From positions 1-64,000 of the forward strand of contig NZ_QPQT01000012.1 in NCBI RefSeq assembly GCF_003605125.1: 64,000 bases of DNA. The letters are read 5' to 3'. Below are positions 26,126 through 34,925 of this stretch, piece after piece; within the stretch, counting starts at the first letter, position 1; each line of letters starts with the position of its first letter. The position numbers were made by a program, and so were the translations under genes. A model generated the notes under the pieces. That model ran no database searches. It was not told the DNA's origin and saw nothing but the letters and a program-made list of their open reading frames with translations. The DNA comes from Shewanella algidipiscicola. Lineage in GTDB: Bacteria > Pseudomonadota > Gammaproteobacteria > Enterobacterales > Shewanellaceae.

Positions 26126-27104
26126 TCACTTTATCTTGCAAATTGGCCAACAGATGAGAAGTGAATAACTTATCGTTGCCATGATGAAATTGCAGGTAAT
26201 AGTGGTAAGGCACAAACCGATTTGAATCACGACATTCACGATTAAAAAATTCAGACACATCAATCATGGCAAGCTCAGGACGCTGGCGAACAAACTGCGG
26301 CGCAAGCGCCGAGGCAATCCAACAAATATCATCGCAATGAACCACATGATCCAGTGCCACATTAAGACTCGATGTTTTTAAGCTAACCGCCAGATTAACT
26401 CCTAACTTTTGTGCAAGATCCTCGAGCCAATGGCGTTTACCGCCAATCAATGAATAATTGATAAACACAAAGCGGTGGCTAAATAACATAGGAAGCGACA
26501 AGGTTTCACTAAAAATAGGATGATGCTTTTTGGCAATAATATAGCGATATTTGACCTCGCCTAAATCGACACTTTCAATCGATTGATGCAGATCCACATT
26601 AATCCCCACGCCATAATCAATTTTGCCTTGGGCGATAAGACTAGGCGTATTGTCGCTCCACTGTTGCATATTAATCGTGACATTACGCCCTAATAACTGA
26701 CACACCTCTTGCACCGCTTCGGTTAATAAGCCAGCTTGATGCTCTTGCGCAGCGATAGTCAATTCACTCTGTTGGGGTTGCCTGTGATGTATGACAATAC
26801 TCATCTCATCATAGGCTGCTACTATCGCCTTAGCTAAGGGATAAAGCTTTTCGGCCATGGCATTAGGCTGTAAACCATATTGTTGGCGTACAAATAGTTC
26901 ATCCTTTACCCATTCGCGCAGACAACTCAAGGCACGACTCACCTTAGGTTGAGTGGTATTGAGTTGCTCTGCGACCACAGAGCCATTTTGATATTCAAAT
27001 AAACCGATTAATACCCTCAGCGTAAAATAGTCTAGTTTAGAAAGTTCCTTTTTATTCACTATGTTAACCCTAGCCATCATTTCCGTATTGAGCCAGATTA
27101 GCAT
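26073..27104 (-). CDS. LysR-family-like transcriptional regulator, convergent partner
   Basis: About 343 residues with a LysR-type helix-turn-helix (SVVAEQLNTTQPKVSRALSCLREWVKDELFVRQQYGLQPN) and an effector domain. The start is uncertain: ATG 27104 has AGG eight bases upstream, ATGs at 27080/27077 are closer to the usual N-terminus, and the open frame reaches 27200. Its 3' end overlaps the convergent LysR gene by 53 bp. It is divergent from menD, across about 315 bp. Confidence 0.8.
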   Translation of the reverse strand: MLIWLNTEMMARVNIVNKKELSKLDYFTLRVLIGLFEYQNGSVVAEQLNTTQPKVSRALSCLREWVKDELFVRQQYGLQPNAMAEKLYPLAKAIVAAYDEMSIVIHHRQPQQSELTIAAQEHQAGLLTEAVQEVCQLLGRNVTINMQQWSDNTPSLIAQGKIDYGVGINVDLHQSIESVDLGEVKYRYIIAKKHHPIFSETLSLPMLFSHRFVFINYSLIGGKRHWLEDLAQKLGVNLAVSLKTSSLNVALDHVVHCDDICWIASALAPQFVRQRPELAMIDVSEFFNRECRDSNRFVPYHYYLQFHHGNDKLFTSHLLANLQDKVTKLHQNCHQQLLETEQG

Positions 27105-27419
27105 AGTAATACCTAGCGAACTTTTGACCATATCAAACATTGCAGGATTAACAGTATGAAAACACGATTGTGGGGGGCAGCTCATAAAACAAGCGCACAA
27201 CTGATGATTAAATCACCAGTAACGCTGCAAAAAAGACACATGCAAAACAATTTAATCTCAATACCAACAAAATGTATCAATAAAAATGTCACCCTCATGA
27301 CCATAATAAACTAAGCCAACCTTGCTCAAAATGTGATATCGCGAGCTAAGCCTTACTCCTAATCCTTAAATCGCGTTACACTAACCTCAATCGAAACCTT
27401 AAAAACTTCATCGTGATCA
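27105..27419. other. Intergenic region upstream of menD and the LysR gene
   Basis: About 315 bp between divergent genes, expected to hold both promoters. No RNA gene, no clear operator palindrome. Part of it stays open in frame upstream of the LysR gene, but without similarity to the family. Confidence 0.4.
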
Positions 27420-29117
27420 ATGGATAAAACAGCCGAGCTCAACTTATTGTGGGGATCGATACTCCTCGAAGAATTAGCACGCCTAGGTGTGCAACATGTT
27501 TGCATGGCGCCGGGGTCTCGCTCTACGCCGCTCACCTTAGCTGCGGCAAAGCAGACTAAACTGAAGCAGCATCTGCATTTCGATGAACGCGGGTTAGCCT
27601 TTATGGCGCTGGGGTTAGCCAAGGCTAGTCGCGCTCCTGTGGCCATCATTACCACTTCGGGCACGGCTGTGGCTAATCTTTATCCCGCCATCGTTGAGGC
27701 CTGGCTCACCCATGTGCCACTCATCGTATTATCGGGCGATAGACCACCCGAATTACTTGACTGCGGCGCGAACCAAGCCATTGTTCAACCCGCTATTTTT
27801 GGTCATTACGCTCAGCAGGTAAACCTGCCCACGCCAGATCTACAGATCCGCCCTGAGGCGCTGCTAACCACTATTGATAACGCCATTGCCAACCAGACTC
27901 AACCGGTACATATCAATTGCATGTACCGCGAGCCACTTTACCCTGGCACCATGAGCGCCGATTTTACTCACTATCTGAGTACGCTGGGTAATTGGCAACA
28001 TACTTCGCAGCCCTTTAGCCAATACGCTAAGGCGCAGCTGCACAGCACGCCCAGTAGCGATGCCTTAGCGCGCTTTGTCCATGGTAAAGGCGTCATTGTG
28101 GTGGGCACCTTAGCGCCCCATGAGCAGCCCGAATTAATTATCGAGCTGGCGCACAAGTTGGGCTGGCCGATCCTCACCGATGCCCAATCTCAACTGAGAC
28201 AACATGGCGCAGCCATAGGCAATATCGACCAACTGCTGCTGCAACCTAAGGCTAAATCGCTGTTACAACAGGCTGAAAAAGTACTGATGTTTGGCGGGCG
28301 CCTACTGTCAAAACGCTTAATTAACTACTTGGCCGAACAGAAATGGAAGAGCTATTGGCAAGTACTGCCCCATCAGCAGCGGTTAGATCCCAGCCATACG
28401 CCAAAACAGATTTGGCTCTGCCCAGTTAACGTCTTTAGCCAATTGGCTTGGCCACGCTCGTCACAGGCCAACTGGGCGGTGCAATTAATCGAATTAAATC
28501 AACGCTTGGATAGCCTATTCGCGCAGCAGATAGATCAAGGGGAATTTGGCGAAGCTCAGGTGGTACGCGCCATTGCGATGCAAACCGATAAGCAACTGTT
28601 TATTGGTAATAGTTTGCCGGTGCGCTTGTACGATATGTTTGCCCCTACCACGGCCACCATGGCAAGTATTTACACTAACCGCGGCGCATCGGGTATCGAC
28701 GGTTTATTAGCGACCGCCTGCGGCATTGCGGCCCATAAAAAACAACCGACCACCTTAATTATTGGCGACTTATCGCAACTGCACGATTTAAATTCATTCG
28801 CCATTGCCGCTAATCATAACGGCCCACTGGTGATCGTGATCCTCAATAATGATGGCGGCAATATCTTTAATTTATTGCCAGTGCCCGACGAAAAGCTGCG
28901 CAGCGAATATTACCGCCTGGCCCATGGCTTAGAGTTTGGTTACGCCGCGGCCATGTTTGGCTTAGCCTACAACCAAGTTGACGACATCAACGCCTTTAAT
29001 GAGGTCTATCAAGAGGCGATTAACCATCAGGGCACTTCGGTGATTGAGGTCAACGTGGCTCAAGATCAAGCCAGCTCACAGATAGCGCAGATCGCTGCAT
29101 GGATAAAGCAAAGCTAA
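27420..29117 (+). CDS. menD: 2-succinyl-5-enolpyruvyl-6-hydroxy-3-cyclohexene-1-carboxylate synthase
   Basis: A 565-residue thiamine-diphosphate enzyme that joins isochorismate and 2-oxoglutarate in menaquinone synthesis. The N-terminal signature [27 protein letters not shown] is typical, as is the ThDP/Mg site [12 protein letters not shown]...[13 protein letters not shown] near the C-terminus. First gene of the menD-menH-menC-menE operon; its end overlaps menH. No menF, menB or menA is present in the window. Confidence 0.95.
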   Translation: MDKTAELNLLWGSILLEELARLGVQHVCMAPGSRSTPLTLAAAKQTKLKQHLHFDERGLAFMALGLAKASRAPVAIITTSGTAVANLYPAIVEAWLTHVPLIVLSGDRPPELLDCGANQAIVQPAIFGHYAQQVNLPTPDLQIRPEALLTTIDNAIANQTQPVHINCMYREPLYPGTMSADFTHYLSTLGNWQHTSQPFSQYAKAQLHSTPSSDALARFVHGKGVIVVGTLAPHEQPELIIELAHKLGWPILTDAQSQLRQHGAAIGNIDQLLLQPKAKSLLQQAEKVLMFGGRLLSKRLINYLAEQKWKSYWQVLPHQQRLDPSHTPKQIWLCPVNVFSQLAWPRSSQANWAVQLIELNQRLDSLFAQQIDQGEFGEAQVVRAIAMQTDKQLFIGNSLPVRLYDMFAPTTATMASIYTNRGASGIDGLLATACGIAAHKKQPTTLIIGDLSQLHDLNSFAIAANHNGPLVIVILNNDGGNIFNLLPVPDEKLRSEYYRLAHGLEFGYAAAMFGLAYNQVDDINAFNEVYQEAINHQGTSVIEVNVAQDQASSQIAQIAAWIKQS

Positions 29118-29899
29118 TGCTCGCCTCGCGCTGTTATGGCCAGCCCACGAATCCCTGTTTGGTATTACTGCATGGGCTGTTGGGCGATAAACAGGACTGG
29201 CAAGACTTGATGCCGCGTCTGAGCCAGCATTTTTACTGTGTCTGTATCGATCTGCCTAGCCATGGCGATAGCCCGAGCCTAGCGCTGCCTTCGCCGGGCT
29301 TTATGCAGGTTGCCAGCCTGATCCGCCGTACACTCACAGCGCTCAATATCGAGACCTTTCACTTGCTAGGTTACTCCCTTGGTGGGCGCATCGCCCTGCA
29401 TCTGGCGCAGCTCATGGCGCAGCAGATCTTAAGTGTCAACTTGGAGTCGTGCCACCCCGGGCTGACCAGCCAGGCGCTACGCGAGCAGCGCTTGCACTGT
29501 GATAAACAGTGGCATGAGCGCATGCTACAGATGTCGCTAAGCGAGTTTCTTAACTTGTGGTACCGCCAAGCCGTCTTTAGCGATCTTAGTGATAGCGAGC
29601 GCGCGCAGCTCATCCAACGTCGCAGCCGCAATAAGTTGGCCGCGCTGCAACAGATTTACCTGCCGACCTCACTCGGCTTACAGCAAGATCTGTCCTGCTT
29701 ACCCCATCAACTTGGCGTGCCTTGGCATTATTATGTCGGTGGCCAAGATGATAAATTTTCGGCATTAGCCACTGCATGGCAACAACGCGCACCCCTGTAC
29801 CTACATCGCTTTGAGCATGGCGGCCACAATATTCACCTAAGTTGCTGTGAGGCCTTTTGCACCACCTTAATTGAGCAACTCACCACGCCAGATACCTAG
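29099..29899 (+). CDS. menH: 2-succinyl-6-hydroxy-2,4-cyclohexadiene-1-carboxylate synthase
   Basis: A 266-residue alpha/beta hydrolase that eliminates pyruvate from the MenD product. It has the oxyanion motif [12 protein letters not shown], nucleophile elbow GYSLGGR and the catalytic His in GGHNIHLS. The start at 29099 overlaps menD by 19 bp; an ATG at 29117 overlapping the stop as TAATG is equally plausible and would remove six residues. Second gene of the menaquinone operon. Confidence 0.92.
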   Translation: MDKAKLMLASRCYGQPTNPCLVLLHGLLGDKQDWQDLMPRLSQHFYCVCIDLPSHGDSPSLALPSPGFMQVASLIRRTLTALNIETFHLLGYSLGGRIALHLAQLMAQQILSVNLESCHPGLTSQALREQRLHCDKQWHERMLQMSLSEFLNLWYRQAVFSDLSDSERAQLIQRRSRNKLAALQQIYLPTSLGLQQDLSCLPHQLGVPWHYYVGGQDDKFSALATAWQQRAPLYLHRFEHGGHNIHLSCCEAFCTTLIEQLTTPDT

Positions 29900-30005
29900 G
29901 CAGCCCAGTGAGATGGCACCGCACTTGAAATCGGGCCAATAGCACAATAAGCTGAGCACGCATTTATTTGCCAATAAAGCGCCTTTGCCCCCAAAAGGAT
30001 CGTAC

Positions 30006-31043
30006 ATGAGACTGTTAACCCTTAACCTGTATCGCTACCATATTCCACTCGAAACCCTATTACCTGTGGGTAATCAACGTATCGATAGCCGCGAAGGCCT
30101 AGTGTTACAGGCCAGCACAGCGCTGGGCTGCGAGGCTATTGAAATTGCGCCGCTGTCGGGTGTCGATATCGACGGCCAACCCTTAACGGGCTTTAGCCAA
30201 GAGCGACTCGAGCAGGTGATTGACGCGCTCGTTGCCGCCATGCCATCGCTACCGGGGCAACCGCTTGATGCCCTGCTTGACCTTGCCGAGCACACGACCA
30301 TGGCCTCACTCGCCTATGGCTTAAGCCTGTTACATGCCAAGTTGTCGGGGCAACTCCCTAGCCTGTTGGCGCAACGAGCTTTGCCTCGCACAGTGCCGCT
30401 TATCTACCGTCATCAAGATGAGCCCATAGCCGAGGTTGGCCAGCGAGTCGCGCAACTCGACCGTCAGGTGTATGCGGTCAAGGTGAAGGTGGGGCAAACC
30501 TCAATGATGGAGGAGATCCAATTAATTCATCAAATTTTGGCGATCAGGCCTGATCTCAAGCTGCGTCTCGATGCTAATCGCTGCTTTGAACTGCAAGATG
30601 CCATCGACTTTTTAGCTTGCCTACCCTTAGAAGCGATTGAATATATTGAAGAGCCATGCCGCGATCCCAACCACAATCCACTGTTATTCAATGCATTAGG
30701 GATCCTCTATGCCCTCGATGAGAGCCTTAACGATCCGCGTTATCAATTCACCATGCAGGCGGGCCTTAGCGCCTTAGTGATTAAGCCTATGTTGCTGGGC
30801 ACCCTAAGCCGCTTACAGACGATCATCGACACCGCCCACCAGCACGGCGTGCGAGTGATCATCAGTTCGAGCTTAGAGGCGAGCTTAGGCATCAATGCAC
30901 TGCGCTGCATTAGCCAAGCATGCACTCCAGATGAAGTGCCCGGGCTAGACACCTTGCGTGCCTTTAGCTGCGATTTACTCGAGCCCAGTGATAAGGCGCG
31001 CTGCCTCAATCTCGACGACTTAACCTTGCTTTACAGCGTATAG
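30006..31043 (+). CDS. menC: o-Succinylbenzoate synthase
   Basis: A 345-residue enolase-superfamily enzyme that dehydrates the MenH product to o-succinylbenzoate. The catalytic residues are visible in order: KVKVG (lysine pair), RLDANRC (Asp), YIEEPC (Glu), ALDESL (Asp) and LVIKPML (second Lys). ATG 30006 is chosen because AAAGGA lies six bases upstream and the N-terminus MRLLTLNLYRY fits; an upstream in-frame ATG lacks a site. It precedes menE by 8 bp. Confidence 0.93.
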   Translation: MRLLTLNLYRYHIPLETLLPVGNQRIDSREGLVLQASTALGCEAIEIAPLSGVDIDGQPLTGFSQERLEQVIDALVAAMPSLPGQPLDALLDLAEHTTMASLAYGLSLLHAKLSGQLPSLLAQRALPRTVPLIYRHQDEPIAEVGQRVAQLDRQVYAVKVKVGQTSMMEEIQLIHQILAIRPDLKLRLDANRCFELQDAIDFLACLPLEAIEYIEEPCRDPNHNPLLFNALGILYALDESLNDPRYQFTMQAGLSALVIKPMLLGTLSRLQTIIDTAHQHGVRVIISSSLEASLGINALRCISQACTPDEVPGLDTLRAFSCDLLEPSDKARCLNLDDLTLLYSV

Positions 31044-31051
31044 GAGCTCAG

Positions 31052-32461
31052 ATGCCCCAAGTTCATTCGCCACTGCATCTTGCCGCCAAACACTATCCAC
31101 AGCAGGCGGCACTCTATTATTGGGCGCAAAACCAGTATCACAGCATCAATTATCAGGCTCTCAGTCAGGCGGTTTGCGCCTGCGCACAGCAACTCACCCA
31201 ACAAGGAGTAAGGCTTGGCGATCGCCTCGGCTGTATCGATAATAACTCGCTAGAACTGGTTATCTTATATTGGGCTTGTGTTGACACTGGCGTGATATTT
31301 TGCCCCTTATCACCTCGTTTCCCTGCACAGCAAATCGCCAGTTTGAGCATGCAATATGGCCTGCGCCATAGTTGGGCTCAAGCTGCCTATCAGCATCTAC
31401 TGCCAAGCGCGGGATTAGTCGTGAACTTTAGCGCCCGCGCAGCCACGGCTCCTCAGCCTATCGACCATCTGCGGCCCTGCAACGTTATTCTCACCTCAGG
31501 CAGCAGTGGCCAGCCTAAGGCGGCGGTGCATTGTTTGGCCAATCATATTGCCAGCGCACAGGGCGCTCGCGAGGTGATCCCTATCGCTCAGGGTGATAAC
31601 TGGTTACTCTCTTTGCCGCTATTTCATATCGGTGGACTCGCCATCGTCAATCGCTGCGCCTTGGCTGGTGCCGCCATCACGCTGCCGACAGCCGAGCTCA
31701 GCTTGGCTGAACAATTACAGCAACAGCCCCTGACTCACCTGTCACTGGTCGCCACCCAACTGGTGCGGCTGCTACAGCAAGATAAACAGGCACTACGCCA
31801 CGTCAAAGCCCTGCTACTGGGAGGCGGCGCTATCGCCCCCTCGTTACTGCAACAACTGGCACCGCTAGCCATTAACGCCTACACCAGCTATGGCATGACC
31901 GAGATGGCATCGCAAATTACCACCGGGCTCGCCACCAGCAAAGGCAGTAGCGGTAAGTTATTAAATGGGCGCGAGTTAACTATTATTGATCACAAGATCT
32001 TGGTTAAGGGAGACACCCTGTTTTTAGGCTATCTAACCCATGATGGCGGTAACAATTTATGGCGCCCGCTCGATGATCAAGGCTGGTTCGATACCCAAGA
32101 TTTGGGCCATTGGGATAAGGATGGCGATCTGGTGATCAGCGGCCGCGCCGACAACATGTTTGTCTGTGGCGGTGAAAATGTGCAACCCGAAGAGATTGAA
32201 GCCGCCCTTAAGCGCCACCCTGACATCATTGACGCGATTGTATTTCCGCTGCCTGACAGTGAATTTGGCTTCCTGCCAGCGGCCATTATCAAGGGCAGCA
32301 TTAGCGATGTCGCCCCGCTGGATGATTTTGTGCGCCAGTATATTGCCAGCTTTAAACGCCCGCGCCGTTATTACCCTTGGCCTGATATCGCCAGCACCAG
32401 TTTAAAGGTGCCACGTAAGCAGCTTATTGAGGCGGCGCTGGCTCGGCAGGCTCGGCTTTAA
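31052..32461 (+). CDS. menE: o-Succinylbenzoate-CoA ligase
   Basis: A 469-residue ANL-family adenylating enzyme that activates o-succinylbenzoate with ATP and CoA. Motifs: P-loop LTSGSSGQPKAAVH, A5 motif YTSYGMTEMASQ, and the hinge GRADNMFVCGGENVQPEEIE. AGGAG precedes the ATG. It is the last gene of the men operon. The next step, MenB, must be encoded elsewhere. Confidence 0.94.
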   Translation: MPQVHSPLHLAAKHYPQQAALYYWAQNQYHSINYQALSQAVCACAQQLTQQGVRLGDRLGCIDNNSLELVILYWACVDTGVIFCPLSPRFPAQQIASLSMQYGLRHSWAQAAYQHLLPSAGLVVNFSARAATAPQPIDHLRPCNVILTSGSSGQPKAAVHCLANHIASAQGAREVIPIAQGDNWLLSLPLFHIGGLAIVNRCALAGAAITLPTAELSLAEQLQQQPLTHLSLVATQLVRLLQQDKQALRHVKALLLGGGAIAPSLLQQLAPLAINAYTSYGMTEMASQITTGLATSKGSSGKLLNGRELTIIDHKILVKGDTLFLGYLTHDGGNNLWRPLDDQGWFDTQDLGHWDKDGDLVISGRADNMFVCGGENVQPEEIEAALKRHPDIIDAIVFPLPDSEFGFLPAAIIKGSISDVAPLDDFVRQYIASFKRPRRYYPWPDIASTSLKVPRKQLIEAALARQARL

Positions 32462-32759
32462 CGGCCCGACATTTCCGGCTCAGGCGTTTACCGTTTAGCC
32501 AGCCACCTGTACCACATTGATGTCACACTCTGCCTAAAATCTGCTTAAGCACTGCCCACCAAGGCTTGTTGCCCCACAATGCTAGGCGCATAATACGCAC
32601 TATGTGATAAGGCGAATCTCGGTGGGGAGTGACTCACGATAAACGCTATTAAATTTAGCCATAAGCGGTGACACTTCCTGTGGCTTAACTGGCACCTAAC
32701 TATTCACTTAACCATGCCACTTAGCGACGACACTAAAGAGACACTAAACTGACTACACT
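32462..32759. other. Intergenic region after menE
   Basis: About 300 bp. No hairpin terminator with a T run was found right after menE, and no gene is visible. It must contain the promoter for the 32760-33305 gene. Confidence 0.35.
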
Positions 32760-33305
32760 ATGACACTACTACGCTCTATTGGTCAGCAGTGGACTAAGTC
32801 TACCTTGGCCCATCGCCTCAGTTTAAGTTTGCTGCAATCGATTAACGTGCAGCAACTGTTTGGTGGCGCCACCTCATTAAAAACGGTCACCCATACTCTG
32901 GCCGCATTGGTTTTTACCCAAGGCCAACCTGTGTGGTTGCCGCCGATGGAAGATGCCACAGAGCACCCCTTGCCGCCTGAGTTAGCCCTGCACTGTTTAT
33001 TCGAAGCCAGCCGCTTGCTGTTTGTCAAAGAGTTAGAGCAGGGTCAACTGAGCCAAGCCGAACATCTGATCCTCGCCATCGCCAATCAGTGGAGTGTCGA
33101 GCTGCAAAAAAGTCCTGCCGAACAGGCCCACAAGCCTAGCGAGCCACGCGATGAGCCCGTTGAGCATCACCTATTAGGCGCAAGTGAGCTCAGCGATAAT
33201 GGCAAGCAGCTATGCCACTTATTGCAAACTATTCACACTCAGTTAGAGCAGGCGCGCAGCCAACAGCGTCAGGTGAGCCGCAATATGGGCCGCAACCCCA
33301 GCTAA
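32760..33305 (+). CDS. Hypothetical cytoplasmic protein
   Basis: A 181-residue protein without signal peptide or membrane segment. The first 110 residues look globular and mostly helical (LSLSLLQSINVQQLFGGATSLK...EASRLLFVKELEQGQLSQAEHLIL); the next 30 are Glu/Pro-rich; the last 30 form a Gln/Arg-rich helix. No ribosome site of note and no recognised family. A strong terminator follows. It faces the dms operon end-to-end; no functional link can be read. Confidence 0.6.
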   Translation: MTLLRSIGQQWTKSTLAHRLSLSLLQSINVQQLFGGATSLKTVTHTLAALVFTQGQPVWLPPMEDATEHPLPPELALHCLFEASRLLFVKELEQGQLSQAEHLILAIANQWSVELQKSPAEQAHKPSEPRDEPVEHHLLGASELSDNGKQLCHLLQTIHTQLEQARSQQRQVSRNMGRNPS

Positions 33306-33309
33306 ATAA

Positions 33310-33344
33310 TAAGCCCGCTCTCTTATCGAGAGCGGGCTTATTTG
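33310..33344. terminator. Strong hairpin terminator
   Basis: A 12-bp perfect stem AAGCCCGCTCTC/GAGAGCGGGCTT with a five-base loop, followed by ATTTG on the plus strand. It terminates the 32760 gene and possibly the convergent dms operon. Confidence 0.85.
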
Positions 33345-33449
33345 TCTGACCTTATATCACGCTCGACGACGAGCGCGTTAACTCACTCGTGAGCCAAGGC
33401 GGGCGTTTTCACAGGCTTTATCGCCACAGATGCTTAACGATACCCATGC

Positions 33450-34160
33450 TTAACGATATAAGCGGGTCTCTTTCGGCAGTAGTTGAAAATCTTGTTGTAA
33501 CTGCCCCAAGAAGTCGCTGCCAAGCAAGGCTAAGCCACGATAAAAATCTGTGGTGGCGTACTCATAAGCGAGAGCGAAACAACGCGGCGCCCACGGCAAC
33601 AGGTGTTGCTGCAGTAACACTTGGGTAAAACGCACCAGTGCATCATTTTCAGGCTCTTGGCTTAGGCGACCAAAGGTTTGATCCAGCACCGCAAAAAACA
33701 GACCGATATGATCTAAAGGCTGTGGAAAATCCACCTTAACCTCTACCCCATGCGCACGATAAAACGCCATTAGCGCCATGGTCGATTTGTCGTTGAGCAA
33801 CTGCTCCTCGCCCAAATAGACCGACCCTTGCGGCACGGCATTAGGCTCACCCGGACCAAAAAATAGCTGGCCATAATCCAGTTTAAGGTCAACCAGTTGT
33901 ACTTCGTCACTCGGGTCTGACTGCCCAGCCACCCAGCGCTGTAAATACTCTCCGAGCAAGGCTCGCCCTTGGGTATTTTGCTGGCGCTGCGCAAATACCG
34001 GCCAGCTAGCAGCAACATCACACTCTGCTAATCCTTGCACCAATTCGGCATCGGGATAGCGAATTAAACAATGATGCAAGATGCGCGCTAACCCTTGATA
34101 TGCCTCTAAATCGATTGCGGCTAAAGGCGCTTTACTGACAGACTCTACTTTTGAAGACAT
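33450..34160 (-). CDS. dmsG: TorD-family chaperone for the DMSO reductase (DmsG-like)
   Basis: A 236-residue all-alpha protein of the TorD/DmsD family, which binds the Tat signal of a molybdoenzyme and holds it until the cofactor is inserted. Family phrases are visible: DYGQLFFGPGEPNAVPQGSVYLGEEQL and DHIGLFFAVLDQ. No signal peptide, cytoplasmic. Last gene of the dms operon, 73 bp after dmsB. Named after the S. oneidensis dmsEFABGH order; the G designation is by position. Confidence 0.85.
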   Translation of the reverse strand: MSSKVESVSKAPLAAIDLEAYQGLARILHHCLIRYPDAELVQGLAECDVAASWPVFAQRQQNTQGRALLGEYLQRWVAGQSDPSDEVQLVDLKLDYGQLFFGPGEPNAVPQGSVYLGEEQLLNDKSTMALMAFYRAHGVEVKVDFPQPLDHIGLFFAVLDQTFGRLSQEPENDALVRFTQVLLQQHLLPWAPRCFALAYEYATTDFYRGLALLGSDFLGQLQQDFQLLPKETRLYR

Positions 34161-34233
34161 GATTTACCTTACAAGCTAAGCGGGCTTAAATTGCCCGCCG
34201 CTTAAATACCACTTAAAGACTAAAATGTAACAC

Positions 34234-34911
34234 TTAAACCTCTGATGGATTTAAGATGCTACCTTCACCGCTGCCTGCTGGACGACCGTTAACATTGGCC
34301 TTGATGATCAGGTTAGGTGATGTAATTGAGGGTGATGGCAGTGGCGCAATATGCCCGTCACCTTCACCATATTTAGCGCGTAAATTCTCCATAGTATCAA
34401 AGTCTAACGCACGCAGCGGGCAAGACTCAACACACACGGGCTTACGGCCTTCGGCAATGCGCTCAAAGCAGCCATCACACTTAGTCATCACTTTACGCTC
34501 ACGGTCGATCTGCGGCGCATCATATGGACAAGCCCGAGCACAGCTTTCACAACCGATACAGATATCTTGTGCAACGTGAACCAAACCGTCTTCACGGCGC
34601 TTATGCATGGCACCGGTTGGGCACGCCTTAACGCATACTGGCTCAGAGCAATGGTTACAGCCGATCGACATGTAGTAAGCAAAGACATTTTGCTCGAAAC
34701 AGCCGTTGTTGCCGACAGTCCAATCGCCGCCGCCGTATTCATAAACACGACGCCAAGTGACGCCATTTAACGCAGGTAAGCTATTGTCTTGTGGATTACT
34801 GTTATTACGAATGTTATTGCTTTGACGGTCTTTGCAAGAGACGTGACAGGCTTTACAGCCAGTACATTTAGTGCTGTCTACATAAAAACCGTATTGAGTT
34901 GATTCAGTCAT
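34234..34911 (-). CDS. dmsB: DMSO reductase iron-sulfur subunit DmsB
   Basis: A 225-residue four-cluster ferredoxin: CTGCKACHVSC, CNHCSEPVCVKACPTGAMH, CIGCESCARACPYDAP and CDGC...CVESCPLRALD. It has no signal sequence of its own; in related enzymes DmsB is carried across the membrane by the Tat signal of DmsA. It passes electrons to the molybdenum site of DmsA. It follows dmsA by 14 bp. No dmsC membrane anchor follows, consistent with the extracellular version fed by DmsE/DmsF. Confidence 0.9.
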   Translation of the reverse strand: MTESTQYGFYVDSTKCTGCKACHVSCKDRQSNNIRNNSNPQDNSLPALNGVTWRRVYEYGGGDWTVGNNGCFEQNVFAYYMSIGCNHCSEPVCVKACPTGAMHKRREDGLVHVAQDICIGCESCARACPYDAPQIDRERKVMTKCDGCFERIAEGRKPVCVESCPLRALDFDTMENLRAKYGEGDGHIAPLPSPSITSPNLIIKANVNGRPAGSGEGSILNPSEV

Positions 34912-34925
34912 AATTCACTACTCTC